A DNA stretch of 64,000 nt from Blasia pusilla (Eukaryota > Marchantiophyta > Marchantiopsida > Blasiales). Numbering within the stretch: position 1 is the stretch's first letter; the number at the start of each line of letters is the position of its first letter. Location: positions 31,682,001 through 31,746,000 of the forward strand of contig CM114271.1 in assembly GCA_050084515.1 (NCBI GenBank), in the 5' to 3' direction. Below the pieces are notes generated by a model. The model had not been told where the DNA came from and searched no databases. It saw nothing but the letters and a program-made list of their open reading frames with translations. A program made the position numbers and the translations under genes. This document shows positions 24,234-35,757 of the stretch, piece after piece.

Positions 24234-25016
24234 ATGTTGGCTCCGTCGGAAACATCTACCACTCTCTCTCAAAGAATCCAAAGAGTTCCTCCTGCATTCG
24301 ACGAGGGTAATAGTATGTTCGAGGATATCCGCCTTCAATCTTTTGAGGAATATCTTGCCATAAGAAAGGTGGCAAGGTCAATTCAAGTCTCCTCAAAACA
24401 AGGTCATCTACCAATAGATTTTGATGATGGTTTAGAACAAGTTGTCGAGTTGTGTTGAGGGCGTCTCCAAGGTTGCATGTGGAGAAAGTTTGTGTCTATG
24501 GACATGTCCATGTCTATGGACTCATGTCCGTCCTATGGAAGGACTTGTCCATATGGGCCCCACCTTTCCCTTCTTTCTCCTTCCCCTTACTTGCCTTTGT
24601 GTTCCATACTCCCCCGTTTCTTCATCCCTCCACCTCCACTCCCTCCTTCCTTATTGCTCCACTTATCCTTGCCTTGTCTTCCATCAAGGGCTATAAGTGT
24701 AGGTCCCACCTCTTGGAACCTATGTCCGTGGACATTTCCGGACTTGCCCATCCATGTCCGTCCTAAGGAAGGACTTGTCCGTTTCTGTGCAACCATGGGC
24801 ATCTCAAACTTTCTATGGATTCAACCCCTGAGCAAAGAAGAAGTTTTCCACCTCTCAATTTTGGAGATCAATGGCTATTCCGTGGATGAGCTCTCCTCAA
24901 TTATACATGTCAATGAAGCAGACTTGTTACGCTCGTATTGCCTGATCAATTCTCTGTTGACGAGGGATTTTTGCTTGAACCACCCTGTCTATGTTCACTT
25001 CAAGGTTATAGTTTGA
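24234..25016 (+). pseudogene. Unrecognised coding-like segment interrupted by a hAT-like element
   Basis: From ATG 24234 a frame runs 74 codons with ordinary amino-acid use. After the hAT-like element (24468-24797) another frame runs to a stop near 25016 and includes LEINGYSVDELSSIIHVNEA. Removing the element plus one 8-bp target copy joins the downstream frame to EGVSNFLWI without a stop, but in a different frame from the 24234 start. I do not recognise the protein. It may be a host-gene exon or an old TE fragment. Confidence 0.35.
24468..24797 (+). mobile_element. hAT-like non-autonomous element, copy 2
   Basis: A 330-bp element with ends CAAGGTTGCATG and TGTGCAACCATG, flanked by 8-bp duplications GGCGTCTC (24460-24467) and GGCATCTC (24798-24805), one mismatch. 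It is inverted relative to the 7428-7717 copy and shares the GTCCGTCC..AAGGAAGGACTTGTCC end motifs and the pyrimidine/purine-rich core. No coding capacity. Confidence 0.83.
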
Positions 25017-25539
25017 TCGGTGGCTACGATTTCCCGAACTAAAAGTGAAATTTTCCTGCTCTTGGGTTTGCTTGCGATATGTGGGTGGTGCATTGCCATC
25101 AAGAGCGTGGAAAGATATATCGAAAAGGTGATAGTCTTTTTGACCAAGCTTGTCTACAAGCTGGACACTTGTGAGATAGTAGCATGGCCTTTTGAAGACA
25201 ATATGGATGCCAATAACAAGCTTTACATGTACCTCTCACATAGCAACCTTCTACAACAATGGGGTTGAAGCAAATAATGAATTTGGGAAATTTTTTTGGC
25301 GTGAGAGCCCCTCCTTCACTTACTACGATTTCCTTTATCCAATCCAGAAGATCTTGCATTTGTGTGCTTGGATTAAGAGGTATTGGTGGCAACATCATAG
25401 AGGCACAGTTTGCAGTGTTTGGATATATGACACTGTCCCATGTTGCGCGTAGAGCTGGAGGCCACAACTACTCGATACGTTGAAATAAGATCATTTCAAC
25501 CTCCTTCATGAGACAAACCTCAAGTAGAGTTGTCTCGGG
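25017..25539. other. Ambiguous coding-like stretch
   Basis: Open frames exist on both strands (+ 25020-25268, + 25259-25483, - 25099-25467). None is recognisable, and I cannot choose between the strands. Confidence 0.3.
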
Positions 25540-26032
25540 GTGAGTTCTCCCACGTTACCCCTTGCTCTCCATCGCAACAGTTCATCCATCTCTTGTTATC
25601 GTCTTGTCATGATGTTCTCGTATGCTCTCCTCCACTGCTCCGTATGGTCAACCATTAGAGCTCTTTGCCTTCTATGGAGGTCATCACTAACAATAGATTC
25701 ATTCAAAAGTCTCTCATCTCTCTCTTCAATCTGATGTGCACCTCATATAGTTGTTCATACTTCCCCTTCAAAACGTTGTATTCCGCGACTAAATCAACAT
25801 TGCGTTGGGAATTTGTCATTAAAATCTACAACTATGATAGATGAGACATTACCTTGCTATTATCCGGAGCATTCTCCCCACAAAAGGTTTGGGGAGGAGC
25901 ACCGTTATGTACATGGAAATCAGAACTCTCCTTGGGCTCATCAAAGCTCGTACTACGACCTACATAGAGGTCATTCAAACCATCTCGTCTATCCTTTTCC
26001 CCCATCTGCACTCGCACTTCATTGATCTCCAC
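25540..26032 (-). pseudogene. Unrecognised charged, probably helical protein remnant
   Basis: Read on the - strand from ATG 26032: an acidic and basic N-terminal part (MEINEVRVQMGEKDRRDG), stops near 25832, then in the same frame NVDLVAEYNVLKGKYEQLYE and KREMRDF. After a frameshift it reads ERDERLLNESIVSDDLHRRQ and MDELLRWRARGNVGELTP down to about 25545. The composition (E, R, K, L, Q rich) suggests helix or coiled coil. It lies just downstream of the transposase-like pseudogene and may be a second gene of the same mobile unit. Family unknown. Confidence 0.4.
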
Positions 26033-26119
26033 TCTTTTCTTTTATATCTTCTTCAACACGATGATTTATTTTTTGACCATGAAAGGAAGATAGTATGGCT
26101 CTAAGGCTCCTTGAAAATG

Positions 26120-26185
26120 AGGCGCAGTAAGAGGATAGGAAGAGAGGAAGAGAGGAGAGAGGAAGAAAGGAGAGAGGAGAGAGGA
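26120..26185. repeat. GA-rich simple sequence
   Basis: A run of GAGAGAGGAAGA-type purine repeats on the + strand. Open frames through it on the - strand are artefacts. Confidence 0.8.
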
Positions 26186-26330
26186 TACTACCTTCAACCC
26201 AAAGAGATACAATTTTATGAAGAGAGCTTCCTGTGGTTTGAAGAGAGGAAATTTTTTTAGTGAATATTTTTGCAATTCTTCTGACTCTGCTCAGTCCCTT
26301 CCACATATTTTTTTTCCCTCTTCTCCATTG

Positions 26331-26362
26331 TGGCAACCCGTTTGAATCCGACAGGTTGCAAG
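26331..26362. repeat. Single copy of the 29-bp palindrome family
   Basis: GCAACCCGTTTGAATCC then GACAGGTTGCAAG: both arms are recognisable with mismatches. It is an outlier about 1.6 kb left of the first cluster. Confidence 0.7.
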
Positions 26363-27934
26363 TTGCAAATTTCCAAAAAAAACTTAACAATCATTGGAAT
26401 CAATAATGTGGAAGAAATCACTTTTTCCATCCAAGGTTTCGAACAAATCTATCATTTCGAATAGAGTTCAAGCTCACGATGAACATTTTGGAAATTTAAA
26501 GTACAATGTAAGATCTCATTTTGCATCCTCAAAGTGTTTTGTTTAAAATACTTCGCACTTCTTTGAGGGACAAAATTGGTTGGTGGATTCCTACTCCTAC
26601 CTCCGAATCTCTTAAAACTACAATCAATACATAGTACATGTGCTAACAAGGGAAATATCTTTTCCCAATTGTCTCTCTTTGGACAAAGTCATCATAGGAA
26701 CATGCGGGAAAGCAACAGATGTGTACCACATACACCCCTGTCACACTTGAATTCATAGTGTTGTTCTTGACCCAATACATCCTTCCTATTCCATTGCCAC
26801 TATGAACGTCTTTTGTGGTGATGATTTCCATGTTTGCCTCTCGAGCTTATGCGATTCGCTTTGCTCTCTACACCGTTGGCCTACACATTCTGGTTCTCTT
26901 CACCCCATTTCTTGACTCGAACACAAATAGTGGATTGAGATCATCCACCTTCTGTGGGTACATGTCAATATCAATCTTGGGTTGAATCCAAAATGCAAAG
27001 GTCTCTGTAATGCAAACATGCTCCAAACTCCCTCCGTCTACGAGTCTGAAACCGGCACTTGTAAGATTGTCCACTTCCTTCTGAGTGCAATTGGTACCTA
27101 CAGCAATGGGCCAAATCGTGGAGATATTCCCTGGAGCTCCAATGGCGGCCGGATAAGACTTTCGGAAAGCGCACGATTCATTGGGCAGAAGAAGTACTTC
27201 AATTGATCCGGGGTTGCTTCGAGAAATATGCCACCGCTTGAGGTTGCAATCCACCTCAATGACCAGAATCCCATACTGTTGAACTACCCTCGAGACTGTA
27301 TGGTGGGAAGTTCCAGCAACAGAGGGGTTTTGAAATAAAACATTCATTGCTTTTGCAAAAGATAGGTCAACTCGAATTTGGAAGCAGTCCGGTGTCTCCG
27401 AATACCTGAGCGGGGTAATTTCCTCATCCAAATCAATCATCGGATTCTTTCCTCGATGTGAGGCTTGACTTGCTTGAAGTCAATGTACTTATCAGGTCTC
27501 CAAGAGTCTCGTTCAGACTACTCTACAACCATCTATATGGGACGTCTTGAAACACGCCCACAAATGTCCCCACCAATGTGGACGTATTTCTCGAGAGGAG
27601 ATCCAGCTACGCACCAATTGAAAGCTTCCACATACAATTTCTCATCCCTAGATCTAACAGCAGCTAACATAGAGCTCGTAAATCGAAGGGTCCTTTCCCT
27701 TGGTTACGCCCTAAGTGAGGAAGATGTGGGAGGCTACTGATTGTAGCATTGCTCTTGCCTGGTCTTGTTGGCATGCCTTAACAAGAGATATTTTTTGAGA
27801 TGTATGTGATGATCTCCAAGAGAAATGGACACTCTCGGCTCCGCTTGTGTTGGGAAAGAGGGCGTTTTCGTGAATGTTAAGTCCCTACACACGAAAACTT
27901 ATCAATTGATGGAGGGAACGCCCAAGTGATGAAT

Positions 27935-28400
27935 GCTTGCAACCCGTCGAGATCCGATGGGTTGCAAGATTAATTTATCTTGCTTTAAGTAACCTACAAC
28001 CCGTCGAAATCCGACGAGTTATACAATGAACTTTTTTCAGAAAAAATTTGCAACCCGTCAAATTCTAACGGTTTCTAAGATGATTTTTTTTCGCAAAAAA
28101 GTAACTTGCAACGCGTCGCATTGCGACGGGTTGCATGATGAATTTTTTTTGCAAAAAAATGACTTGCAAACCATCGGATTTTGACGGGTTGCATGATCAC
28201 CTTTTCTTTAAAAAAATTGCAACCCGTCGCATTCCGACGTTACTTGATGAACTTTTTTCAAAAAAAATTTGCAACCCCTTGTATTCTGACAGGTTGCATT
28301 GCAAACTTTGTTTGCAAAAGAGACGTAACCTGTCGATTCCGACGAGTTGCTTTACCCACCTAATTTGCAACCCGTACGATTTTGACGGGTTGCAACCTCA
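27935..28400. repeat. Palindrome cluster 1 (about 9 units) in an intron of the transposase-like pseudogene
   Basis: Units begin near 27938, 27996, 28049, 28107, 28164, 28218, 28270, 28325 and 28366. Each is built on the half-site TGCAACCCGTCGGA followed by its inverse complement. Spacers are 25-35 bp, T/A-rich and often contain TGATGAA.TTTTTT. One unit (28107) is GTCGCA/TGCGAC where most are GTCGGA/TCCGAC, a paired change that keeps the palindrome. The cluster starts exactly at the - strand splice donor at 28397. Confidence 0.9.
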
Positions 28401-28647
28401 AACTTGGACCATCTACTTGGAAAAAATGGAGAAAAATCACTTGTCGCATAAAGTTTCCCCATTGCCTCATACGGACGGTCCACCAACTGAGCCACGAACA
28501 CAACGAACACATGCTTTCTCCACCACACATGAAGCTCTTCTTGGCACTCCATGGCTTGTTTCAAGGTTTTGCTATCCTTGCAATGTTGAAGTAGAGCTAC
28601 ATGCTCTGTTCTCTTAGTCTCCTTCATGCAGGATTTTGTGTAGCGAG

Positions 28648-29056
28648 TGTGAGAAAACAGAAAGTGACGAAATCACTGAAATCTTTACAAAACTTAGAGA
28701 TACAAAGTGGCCTAGTCTGTCCGTGCGCTCACAGAAGAGCTTAGATGGAATCTGAACATGGAGATAACTCGACATACGAGAATGCGCTACCGCTACGACT
28801 CCCGACTATTTCACTACTCGGGAAACTAGGGTTTTTACCTAATTTTCTTCGTTTCTATTAATAGAAAATTTTTGCACATACACCACGACAAAACCTAGGG
28901 TTAGATAATCCTAGTAACGCTACTCCTGAAACCACCTACGTCATATTACTATGACTCCTTCAACGTCTAAGTCGGAACCATCAATCTAAGCTTCTCCTTA
29001 TACAAGGGGGGATCAGATTAATGGTGCTCAGAGAAGTGGATGTTGAGAATCCAACA
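28648..29056 (-). repeat. 3' LTR of copia C (409 bp)
   Basis: Left-hand LTR on the + strand; starts TGTGAGAAAACAG and ends GAGAATCCAACA. Next to the polypurine tract on the element's sense strand. Confidence 0.92.
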
Positions 29057-29088
29057 CCTCCCCTCAATATCCACTCTCATGTGCACTA

Positions 29089-32000
29089 CTATCTTGGACC
29101 TATGCCAGACTTGAGGATGTCGGTGAAGCGATCTCGCTCAAAGCGTCGTGAGATGTCTGCACGGTTATCCTCTGTTGGACAATAGACTAACTTCAAAACC
29201 TCTCTTTCGATCAATTCACGAATAAAATGATACTGGATCTCTATGTGCTTCGTACGAGCATGAAACACAGGATTATGTGCAATGGCAATGCAACTCTGAT
29301 TGTCACACCATATTACAATAGCACTCTCTGGTGCTTCTCCTATGTCCTCCAATAGCCATCTGAACCATACTGCTTCACAAGACGCATAACAAGCCGCCTT
29401 GTACTCTGCCTCGGTAGAAGAAAGATCCACTATAAGTTGCTTCTTGTTGACCCATGATACCACACCTGATCCTACCAAGAAGCAATAACCTGAAATTGAT
29501 CTTCGAGAATCTGAATCTCTTGCCCAATCCGAGTCACAAAAACCTGTCATTTCCGTCCCTGCTCCATAGGTGATGCCGTACTCGATAGTGCCTTTGATGT
29601 ACTTCAACACACATATCCCTGCCTTCTAATGGTTCTCATCAGGCTTAGTTGAGAACCTACTCCCACCGCGAAGCTAATGTTTGCTCTAGTCTTACACAAA
29701 AATATCAAACTGCCTACAGGCTTTCTGTAGAACTTTTCATCTACCAATGGTGAAACATCCTCCATCGAGAGTTTCAACTCTACCTCCATTGGGGAGATCA
29801 CTTCCTTACACTCAATCATCCCGAATGCCTTCAAGATTTCTTTAGCATACTTTTGTTGAGAGAGAAAAATAGAATGTGACTGTTTCCAAATCTCCAGCCC
29901 TATAAAGTAGTGCAAAAGACCTAAATCTGATATTTCAAACTCAGATTTCAACACTCCCTTCATTTCCTCTATTTTCTTACTGTGGTTTCCTGTGATGATA
30001 AGATCATCCACATACAAGACTATCAACATATACATCCCATCTTCGCAAAACACATACAAATTTTCTTCTGACGGACTCTTGATGAGACCCTTCTCTTGGA
30101 AGAATGTATCTATTCCTTGATACCATACCCTTGGGGCTTGCTTCAACCCATACAATGCTTGATGAAGTAAACACACTTTCTCTTCTGATCCGGGTATCTC
30201 AAAACCAGGTGGTTGAGATACATACACCTCCTCCTTCAGACTCCCGTTCAGAAAGGAAGACTTCACATTGTATTGGTATACAAGCCAACGTCTTGTTCGT
30301 GCAACCGCTAGAACAATTCGAATGGTTGTCATACTTGCAGTAGGAGCAAAAGTCTCATAGTAGTCAAAACCTTCGATTTTTTAGCATCCTTGTGCAACCA
30401 ACTACGCTTTGAATTTATCCAATGTACCATCCGACTTGTACTTGGTCTTGTACACCCACTTGGTGCGTATTATCTTCCTGTCCTTTGGCTTCTCAACCAA
30501 AGTCCAAGTTTCATTTTTGTGAATAGCGTCCATCTCTATCTGCATGGCCTCTCTCCATTGAGGATGAGCAAGGGTCTCATCCAAGCATGATGGATCTTCC
30601 ACCTTCAAGACCTCTATCATCAAGGCCATGTTGACGAGATATGCGGAAGCTCTATTTTGCTCCTCTAGTCTCTTGGATCTCCTTGGATGTGTAACAACTT
30701 CATCAGTTGCTGGTGGATCCTTACCATCCAAGAGCTGCTTTATCCACTTAGGGTATGACGACGGTAGTGGAAGAGCAGGTTGCTCTTTATAATCATCACC
30801 AAATTCTTCTTCTTGATGATCTAGTGTAAACATTGGTGGTGTGCTTTAGTGGGTTATCTCTTCGTTTGATGATAATGTGGACGGACCTCTGATTTCCGCC
30901 AATTGACGAGGCAATTCTTGGAACATCACATCACGACTCACAAGCATCTTCTTTGCCTCAGGATACCAAAGGCGATAAGCTTTAGACTCATCACTGTATC
31001 CCATAAAGATGCACTTACTGCTCTTGGACTCACTACAAAGCACTCACTACCAAAAGTCCTGAAATGTTGGACTAATGGTACCTTACTTGAGTATGATTGA
31101 TGAGGAGTCATGCCTTGCACTGACTTGGTAGCACTCCTATTTAGAATGTAAACGGAAGTAGTAACATCTTCAGCCCAAAATCCTTGTGTCAAACCTTTTT
31201 CTTTAATCATACATCTTGCCATCTCCACCATTGTACAGTTTCGACACTCAACAACTCCATTTTGTTGTGGTGTATGTGTCGTGGTTAACTGTTGCTTGAT
31301 TCCATGATCCCCTAAATATTTTTTGAATTCTATTGATAAGAATTCTCCTCCTTGATCGGTGCGAAGCTTTTGTACCTTCTTTCCTGTCTCATTCTCAACC
31401 AGCTTGTGCCATACTTTAAATTTTCCAAAAGCACTTGCCTTATCACGATCACATAATATTGCTACTAAAATCAAATTTTGCTTCAACTCTAGTACGTACA
31501 GTACATCAGTTAACTTCTTTTCATCTTCTTTTTGTGAGACTAAAGAAATTGTGCCTTTCCCTTCTACAGGGCACTTTGCATTATTCCCAACAGTAACAAC
31601 GATGGGCTCTGAGAGGTGTGAAGGAGCTATACCAATCCTTATGATTGGTCATATGCCTAGATGCTCCACTATCGAGCACCATGCATCTTCACTCTTTGAC
31701 TTAGTGGAATTTTCTGCCTATGTGCAAAACTCTTCAATTGCTACCCAAACATCTACTTCATGTTCTTCTAGTTCTCCAGAATTTCTAGACTCCTTCTTAG
31801 GTCTTAAACAACCGTTCTTCTCATCCTGACTCCTCTTTCTACAATCTTTGATAAGATGACCTAGCTTACCACAATAAAAGCATTTGAAGGTTTTCCTTGG
31901 AAATTTCTTCTTCATATTTGAACTATAATCCTGATTTTTAACTCTCTATACATTGGCAGTAAATGTTGCATCACTTCCCTCTCTTGCTTTGAAGCACATT

Positions 32001-32620
32001 TCCTCTTCTACCAACATTGCACTAAATTGTTCAAAAGTAAGCGGTGTGGGTCTTACTTGAGTATTCAATGCAGTGACCAAACTATCATACCTTGGAGGCA
32101 AAATCCTTATGCACCAACGTGCCAAATCTTCACTGGACTTTGAAATTCCCACGGATGCCATATGATCTTGAAGATTTTTTATCCTTGTCAAAAATTGCTC
32201 CACGCTTTCGCCTTCTGAAAATTTCTCAGACGTAAGCTGATTCTCGAGATTTTGAATCCAAGTCTCATTCCTCGTTTCATACTGATTCTTCAGAATTTTC
32301 CACGCCTCAGCAGCAGTGGCTATATGTTGAATGAGAGTCATGACAGAATCAGTTACATTCGTGACAATTGCATATAGAGCATCAGCGTTTTTGCGTTTCC
32401 ATGCCATCAATACAACATGATCGATATTACCAGCTGAAGATGAACATGTAGAACTCAAAGTAGCTTGTGGATTCGAATCGACCCTTGTGGCCGTCTCCGA
32501 GATCTCAAATGATTCGAGGACAGTTCTCATTTTGAACTTCCACAATATATAGTTAGACCTATCTAACTTCCCTTCACCCAGCAAAGCAGGGCGAGCACGA
32601 ACTGGCGAAGAAGTATCCAT
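29089..32620 (-). pseudogene. Copia C Gag-Pol remnant with an internal deletion
   Basis: Gag is open for 224 codons from ATG 32620; a CCHC knuckle follows near 31830-31870. The protease DSGA codons are present near 31665, but one base is missing just before them. Between 31486 and 31450 the sequence goes straight from the protease/GAG-pre-integrase boundary (ILCDRD) to the integrase core (KASAFGKFKVWHK). About 430 bp present in copia A are absent; both breakpoints carry CGTGA, a microhomology deletion. Reverse transcriptase (29604-30332, YVDD near 30010) and RNase H (29089-29610) are each largely open. Not functional. Confidence 0.93.
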
Positions 32621-32692
32621 CTCTAAAGATTTTGTGCAAACACACTAGATCGCTAGATACAAAATACTGGAAAACCTACTACTCTCATACCA

Positions 32693-33126
32693 TGTGAGAA
32701 AATAGAAAGTGACGAAATCACTGAAATCTTTACAGAACTTAGAGATACAAAGTGGCCTAGTCCGTTCGTGCGCTCACAGAAGAGCTTCGATGGAACCTGA
32801 ACATGGAGATAACTCGACATACGAGAATGCGCTACCGCTGCAGCTCTTGACTATTTTACTACTCGGGAAACTAGGGTTTTTACCTATTTTTCTTCATTTC
32901 TATTAATAGAAAAATTAATAGAACTCTATATTAGATTAGGGTGCCCCACACCCTGATGCAATATAGGGTTAGATAATCCTAGTAACGCTACTCTTGAAAC
33001 CACCTACGTCATATTACTATGACTCCTTCAACGTCTAAGTCGGAACCATCAATCTAGGCTTCTCCTCATATAAGGGGGCCGGTCAGATTAATGGTGCTCA
33101 GAGAATTGGATGTTAAGAATCCAACA
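32693..33126 (-). repeat. 5' LTR of copia C (434 bp)
   Basis: Right-hand LTR on the + strand, next to the primer-binding site at 32681-32692. Ends match the left LTR. Confidence 0.92.
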
Positions 33127-34676
33127 GCGAGTCAGAGACTGTTGCCAATGGAAAGCATCCGATCTTTCCCTTTCCGGTTGAACTTCCCCCAAGAACACTT
33201 CCCTGATCGCAATCCATCCTAGTTGGGCATTGTCCGCCATGAAGCCATATATTTCAGGAGGAAGTCTTTTTTTTCCTTCACCACCTCCAGTAAGAGTAAC
33301 CAACACACCTTCAAGCTGCCAACATCGCTTTCATCTCACAAATAAAAATGGTTTTGAGACCCTTCTTCACATGATCGTAAACGTATGCACCCATGGTCAA
33401 CCATCCATTTAACACCCTGTAGCAAATATCAAAGCTAACCTAGCTCCCAAATATATCTTCTCCCTCCCTCATTCTGTCAATAAGATCGAGGATGCTAGAC
33501 AGGCCTGTAGTAGATATTTTGAAGACATAAGCTCTAGATCCCTCGTTTCCTTAGCCCATGAACTGCCATCTCTGAATGAATGGAAACTGTAAGTTGGCCT
33601 TGATCCTAGAAATAGCATCCATCTCCGAGGTCTTTCCATTAAGTATTCATATTTAACGCAGTAAATTCTTGAAGCTTTCAAGATCAACCAAGAATGCAAG
33701 ATTTTCCCACACTTGCTTCTCCTCAACTGCCATTGGCTAGGGATACCCAGCAGTTGTTCATAAATTTGTGATACAGTTGTCAATTCGATTACTCCTAGCT
33801 TTGATCCTGGAGAATTTTTGTACACCTTGGCCACTTTCTTTGCCACATCCTCCTTGATGTATCTCTTAATCGCACCCGTAACATGATGAGTGTGACACCC
33901 AACATGAATTTTTAGCCTTGTGTACTCAAACGTAGAACTGTAGTCTGGCACTATGAAAAAAATATAAGTCGGACACGCTCTAACACAAAAAGGGTAGGCT
34001 TGACACTTCAGACATCGATGGCCACCCAGCAGTATGGTCCTACCCACGGCGTAAGGAGTTTCTGCATTTTTGGGATGGAATTGGGAAGAATTCACAACTT
34101 TGTTCCTCTCAAGGATGGGGCATCCTGGACTTCTGTACTCTAAGGCTCCAACGCATTGGCAACGAGACACAATCCAAGGACCACCTGGGATTGAAGCGCT
34201 TGTCGGCTGGAGTCTGCACCATCGATTACAGTCCAATTTTTGGTCCACACCCTTCAAGCGACCTCCGTCTTTCTTTTGAGAAGGACCGACAAGTGGAGGC
34301 AGCTCAAAAATGCAGTCTCTAGCATACGTTGCTGGCAGCTCATCAAATCAGAGTGAGATAAAATGTTCTTCGACAATTGCATGAATGTCATGAGGTTGGG
34401 CTTGAATTATCTCTAATTGAGGAAGGCTTGCTAGATGACTGCCACATGTGAGCTTCACATAATTGTCCATTTGGGTGAGATCCAGAATGATTGCCAAGAT
34501 AGAGAATAAGAATGAGAATAAGAATGTTGAGTTTACTGTGAACACTGTCCATTTAAATTATGACAGAATATGTCTGACATATAGTTGGTAGTTAGGTTGA
34601 ACCATCGCCAGGTAACTGCACCTACGAGAAAGGAATATTCGGACATGCTGGATTCGGCAAGCTTCCTTGAACCCGG

Positions 34677-34743
34677 GGAGTTCCCCTTGAGTCGACATTC
34701 CAACCCGTCCGGCTTCCTGGAATGTCGACTCAAGGGGAACTCC
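34677..34743. repeat. Perfect 26-bp inverted repeat with 15-nt loop
   Basis: Left arm 34677-34702 begins GGAGTTCCCCTTGAGTCGAC. The right arm 34718-34743 is its exact reverse complement, and the loop is ACCCGTCCGGCTTCC. It sits between the divergent transposase-like pseudogene and the + strand gene at 35758, and runs directly into a palindrome-family unit. A transcript from either strand would fold into a hairpin. No sign of coding. Confidence 0.93.
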
Positions 34744-35420
34744 AACCCGTCGCAGTCCAATGGGTTGGAAACTGTCAAAAGGGATGTCGACGGAACCAAC
34801 CCTAAACCCTAAACGCATGTCAATGAGTTGAATTGAGTTTGGATGGAACGGTACAACCCATCGGAGTCCGACCGATTGGAATATGAACGGCCTCAAAATG
34901 GCGCTCCCTTAGGCACTCAGTTAGGCAGCCTGGGTTCCGTGCAAGTCGTTGGAGTCTGACAGTTTACACGAATCAAGATGAATGGTCCTTGTGCAAGCCG
35001 TCGGAGTCTGACGGGTTGCAGGAAGTGGAAAAGATGAATGGCCCACGTGCAACCCGTCGGAGTCCGATGGGTTGCACAGGACCCAAGCTGGATGGACCTC
35101 GTGCAGTGTATTGATTTTGATTACGATTTGAAGGGCCGGGGACTGTCTGATTAAAAAAGGTAAAATGCACATCGCCTCCCTCAATTGCCCAGTTTACACC
35201 CTTCCATTGGGTTCTTTTTTCTCTCAGTGCAGTGCGAGGAGACCGGCGGGGGACTTTTTTTATCTGACAGTCCGTCGGGGTCCGTCCGGTTGTAGGAATT
35301 GAGCTGGATGAACCCCGTGCAACCTGTCAAAGTCCAACGGGCTGCTTGTCGGTTCGGCTCTACTGCCCAAGCGTTGCAGAATCAACCTTTCAGGCTCCGA
35401 TGGGTTGCAGGCAGACCACA
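34743..35420. repeat. Palindrome cluster 2 (about 8-10 units), intergenic
   Basis: Units begin near 34742, 34854, 34939, 34990, 35048, 35264, 35317 and 35370, with more irregular spacing than the other clusters. The best unit is at 35048 (TGCAACCCGTCGGAGTCC with arms matching 13 of 14). Open frames on both strands through here repeat motifs such as CNPSDSDGL and QPVGLR, which are simply the palindrome translated. Confidence 0.9.
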
Positions 35421-35502
35421 CAGAACATGCACCGTAACGCTCCATCATCATATAACCGGTTCCCCGTCGTACACCAACGGTCGAATCCAACAGCTCTGAA
35501 AG

Positions 35503-35510
35503 TATATAAG
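35503..35510 (+). promoter_or_regulatory. Candidate TATA box for the + strand gene at 35758
   Basis: TATATAAG lies 255 bp upstream of ATG 35758, followed by a pyrimidine-rich stretch that could hold the start of transcription. Position and match are good; nothing else supports it. Confidence 0.45.
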
Positions 35511-35757
35511 GACCAATTTCGAGGCTTTTCACTTTTCCATTCTACACTTTTCCGCGTTTTTTCCAACTCCCCCGTTCACACGACTACTAAATCTGACTTT
35601 CCAGTTACTCAGACATTTAGATGGTTGGTCGTTGTCTTTTCATTTGGGGGCTACAACAGTTAGTGACGACGGTTTGAGTTGATCAATTCTTTTCAGAGGA
35701 AACCATGATTGAGGTCAAAACCCTTTGCGCAACGTTCGATTCTGGACTTATTTCAGG

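Larger units (their letters stand above)
28648..33126 (-). mobile_element. Ty1/copia retrotransposon C
   Basis: On the - strand it runs from TGTTGGATTC (33126) to TTTTCTCACA (28648). Target duplication GCGAG is perfect at 28643-28647 and 33127-33131. It has both LTRs (32693-33126 and 28648-29056), a primer-binding site with changes (TGGTATGAGAGT, 32681-32692) and a polypurine tract (GAGGGGAGG just inside 29057). It inserted into the transposase-like pseudogene. The LTRs differ by an indel near the TCTATTAATAG block, so it is not very young. Confidence 0.95.
26452..34346 (-). pseudogene. DDE transposase-like pseudogene (MULE/FAR1-like) with SWIM-type zinc finger, split by copia C
   Basis: Reading - strand from about 34346: FDELPATYARD, then Cys-rich motifs (CNRWC, SRCQC, CLKCQ) and HVGCHTHHVTGAIKRYI. 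A frameshift near 33735 follows, then LAFLVDLESFKNLL and LDLIDRMREGEDIFGS. A possible first catalytic-Asp region is DICYRVLNGWLTMGAYV; next come GFMADNAQLGWIAIREVF and AFHWQQSLTR. Here copia C (28648-33126) interrupts; without it and one GCGAG copy the frame continues as YTKSCMKETKRTEH to an intron donor at 28397. Further parts are near 27860-27700 (AESVHFSWRSSH), 27700-27450 (EAFNWCVAGSPLEKYVHIGG), and 26868-27440 (190 codons open). Last, a C-C..FPC-stop-H zinc motif near 26640-26720 resembles the SWIM finger of MULE transposases. Several stops and frameshifts: dead. The family call rests on motif memory. Confidence 0.62.

Noticed and set aside
25099-25467. - strand frame with C-x2-C..CPACR resembling a RING finger
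   Set aside because: The cysteine/histidine spacing does not complete a RING, and + strand frames over the same bases look equally coding.
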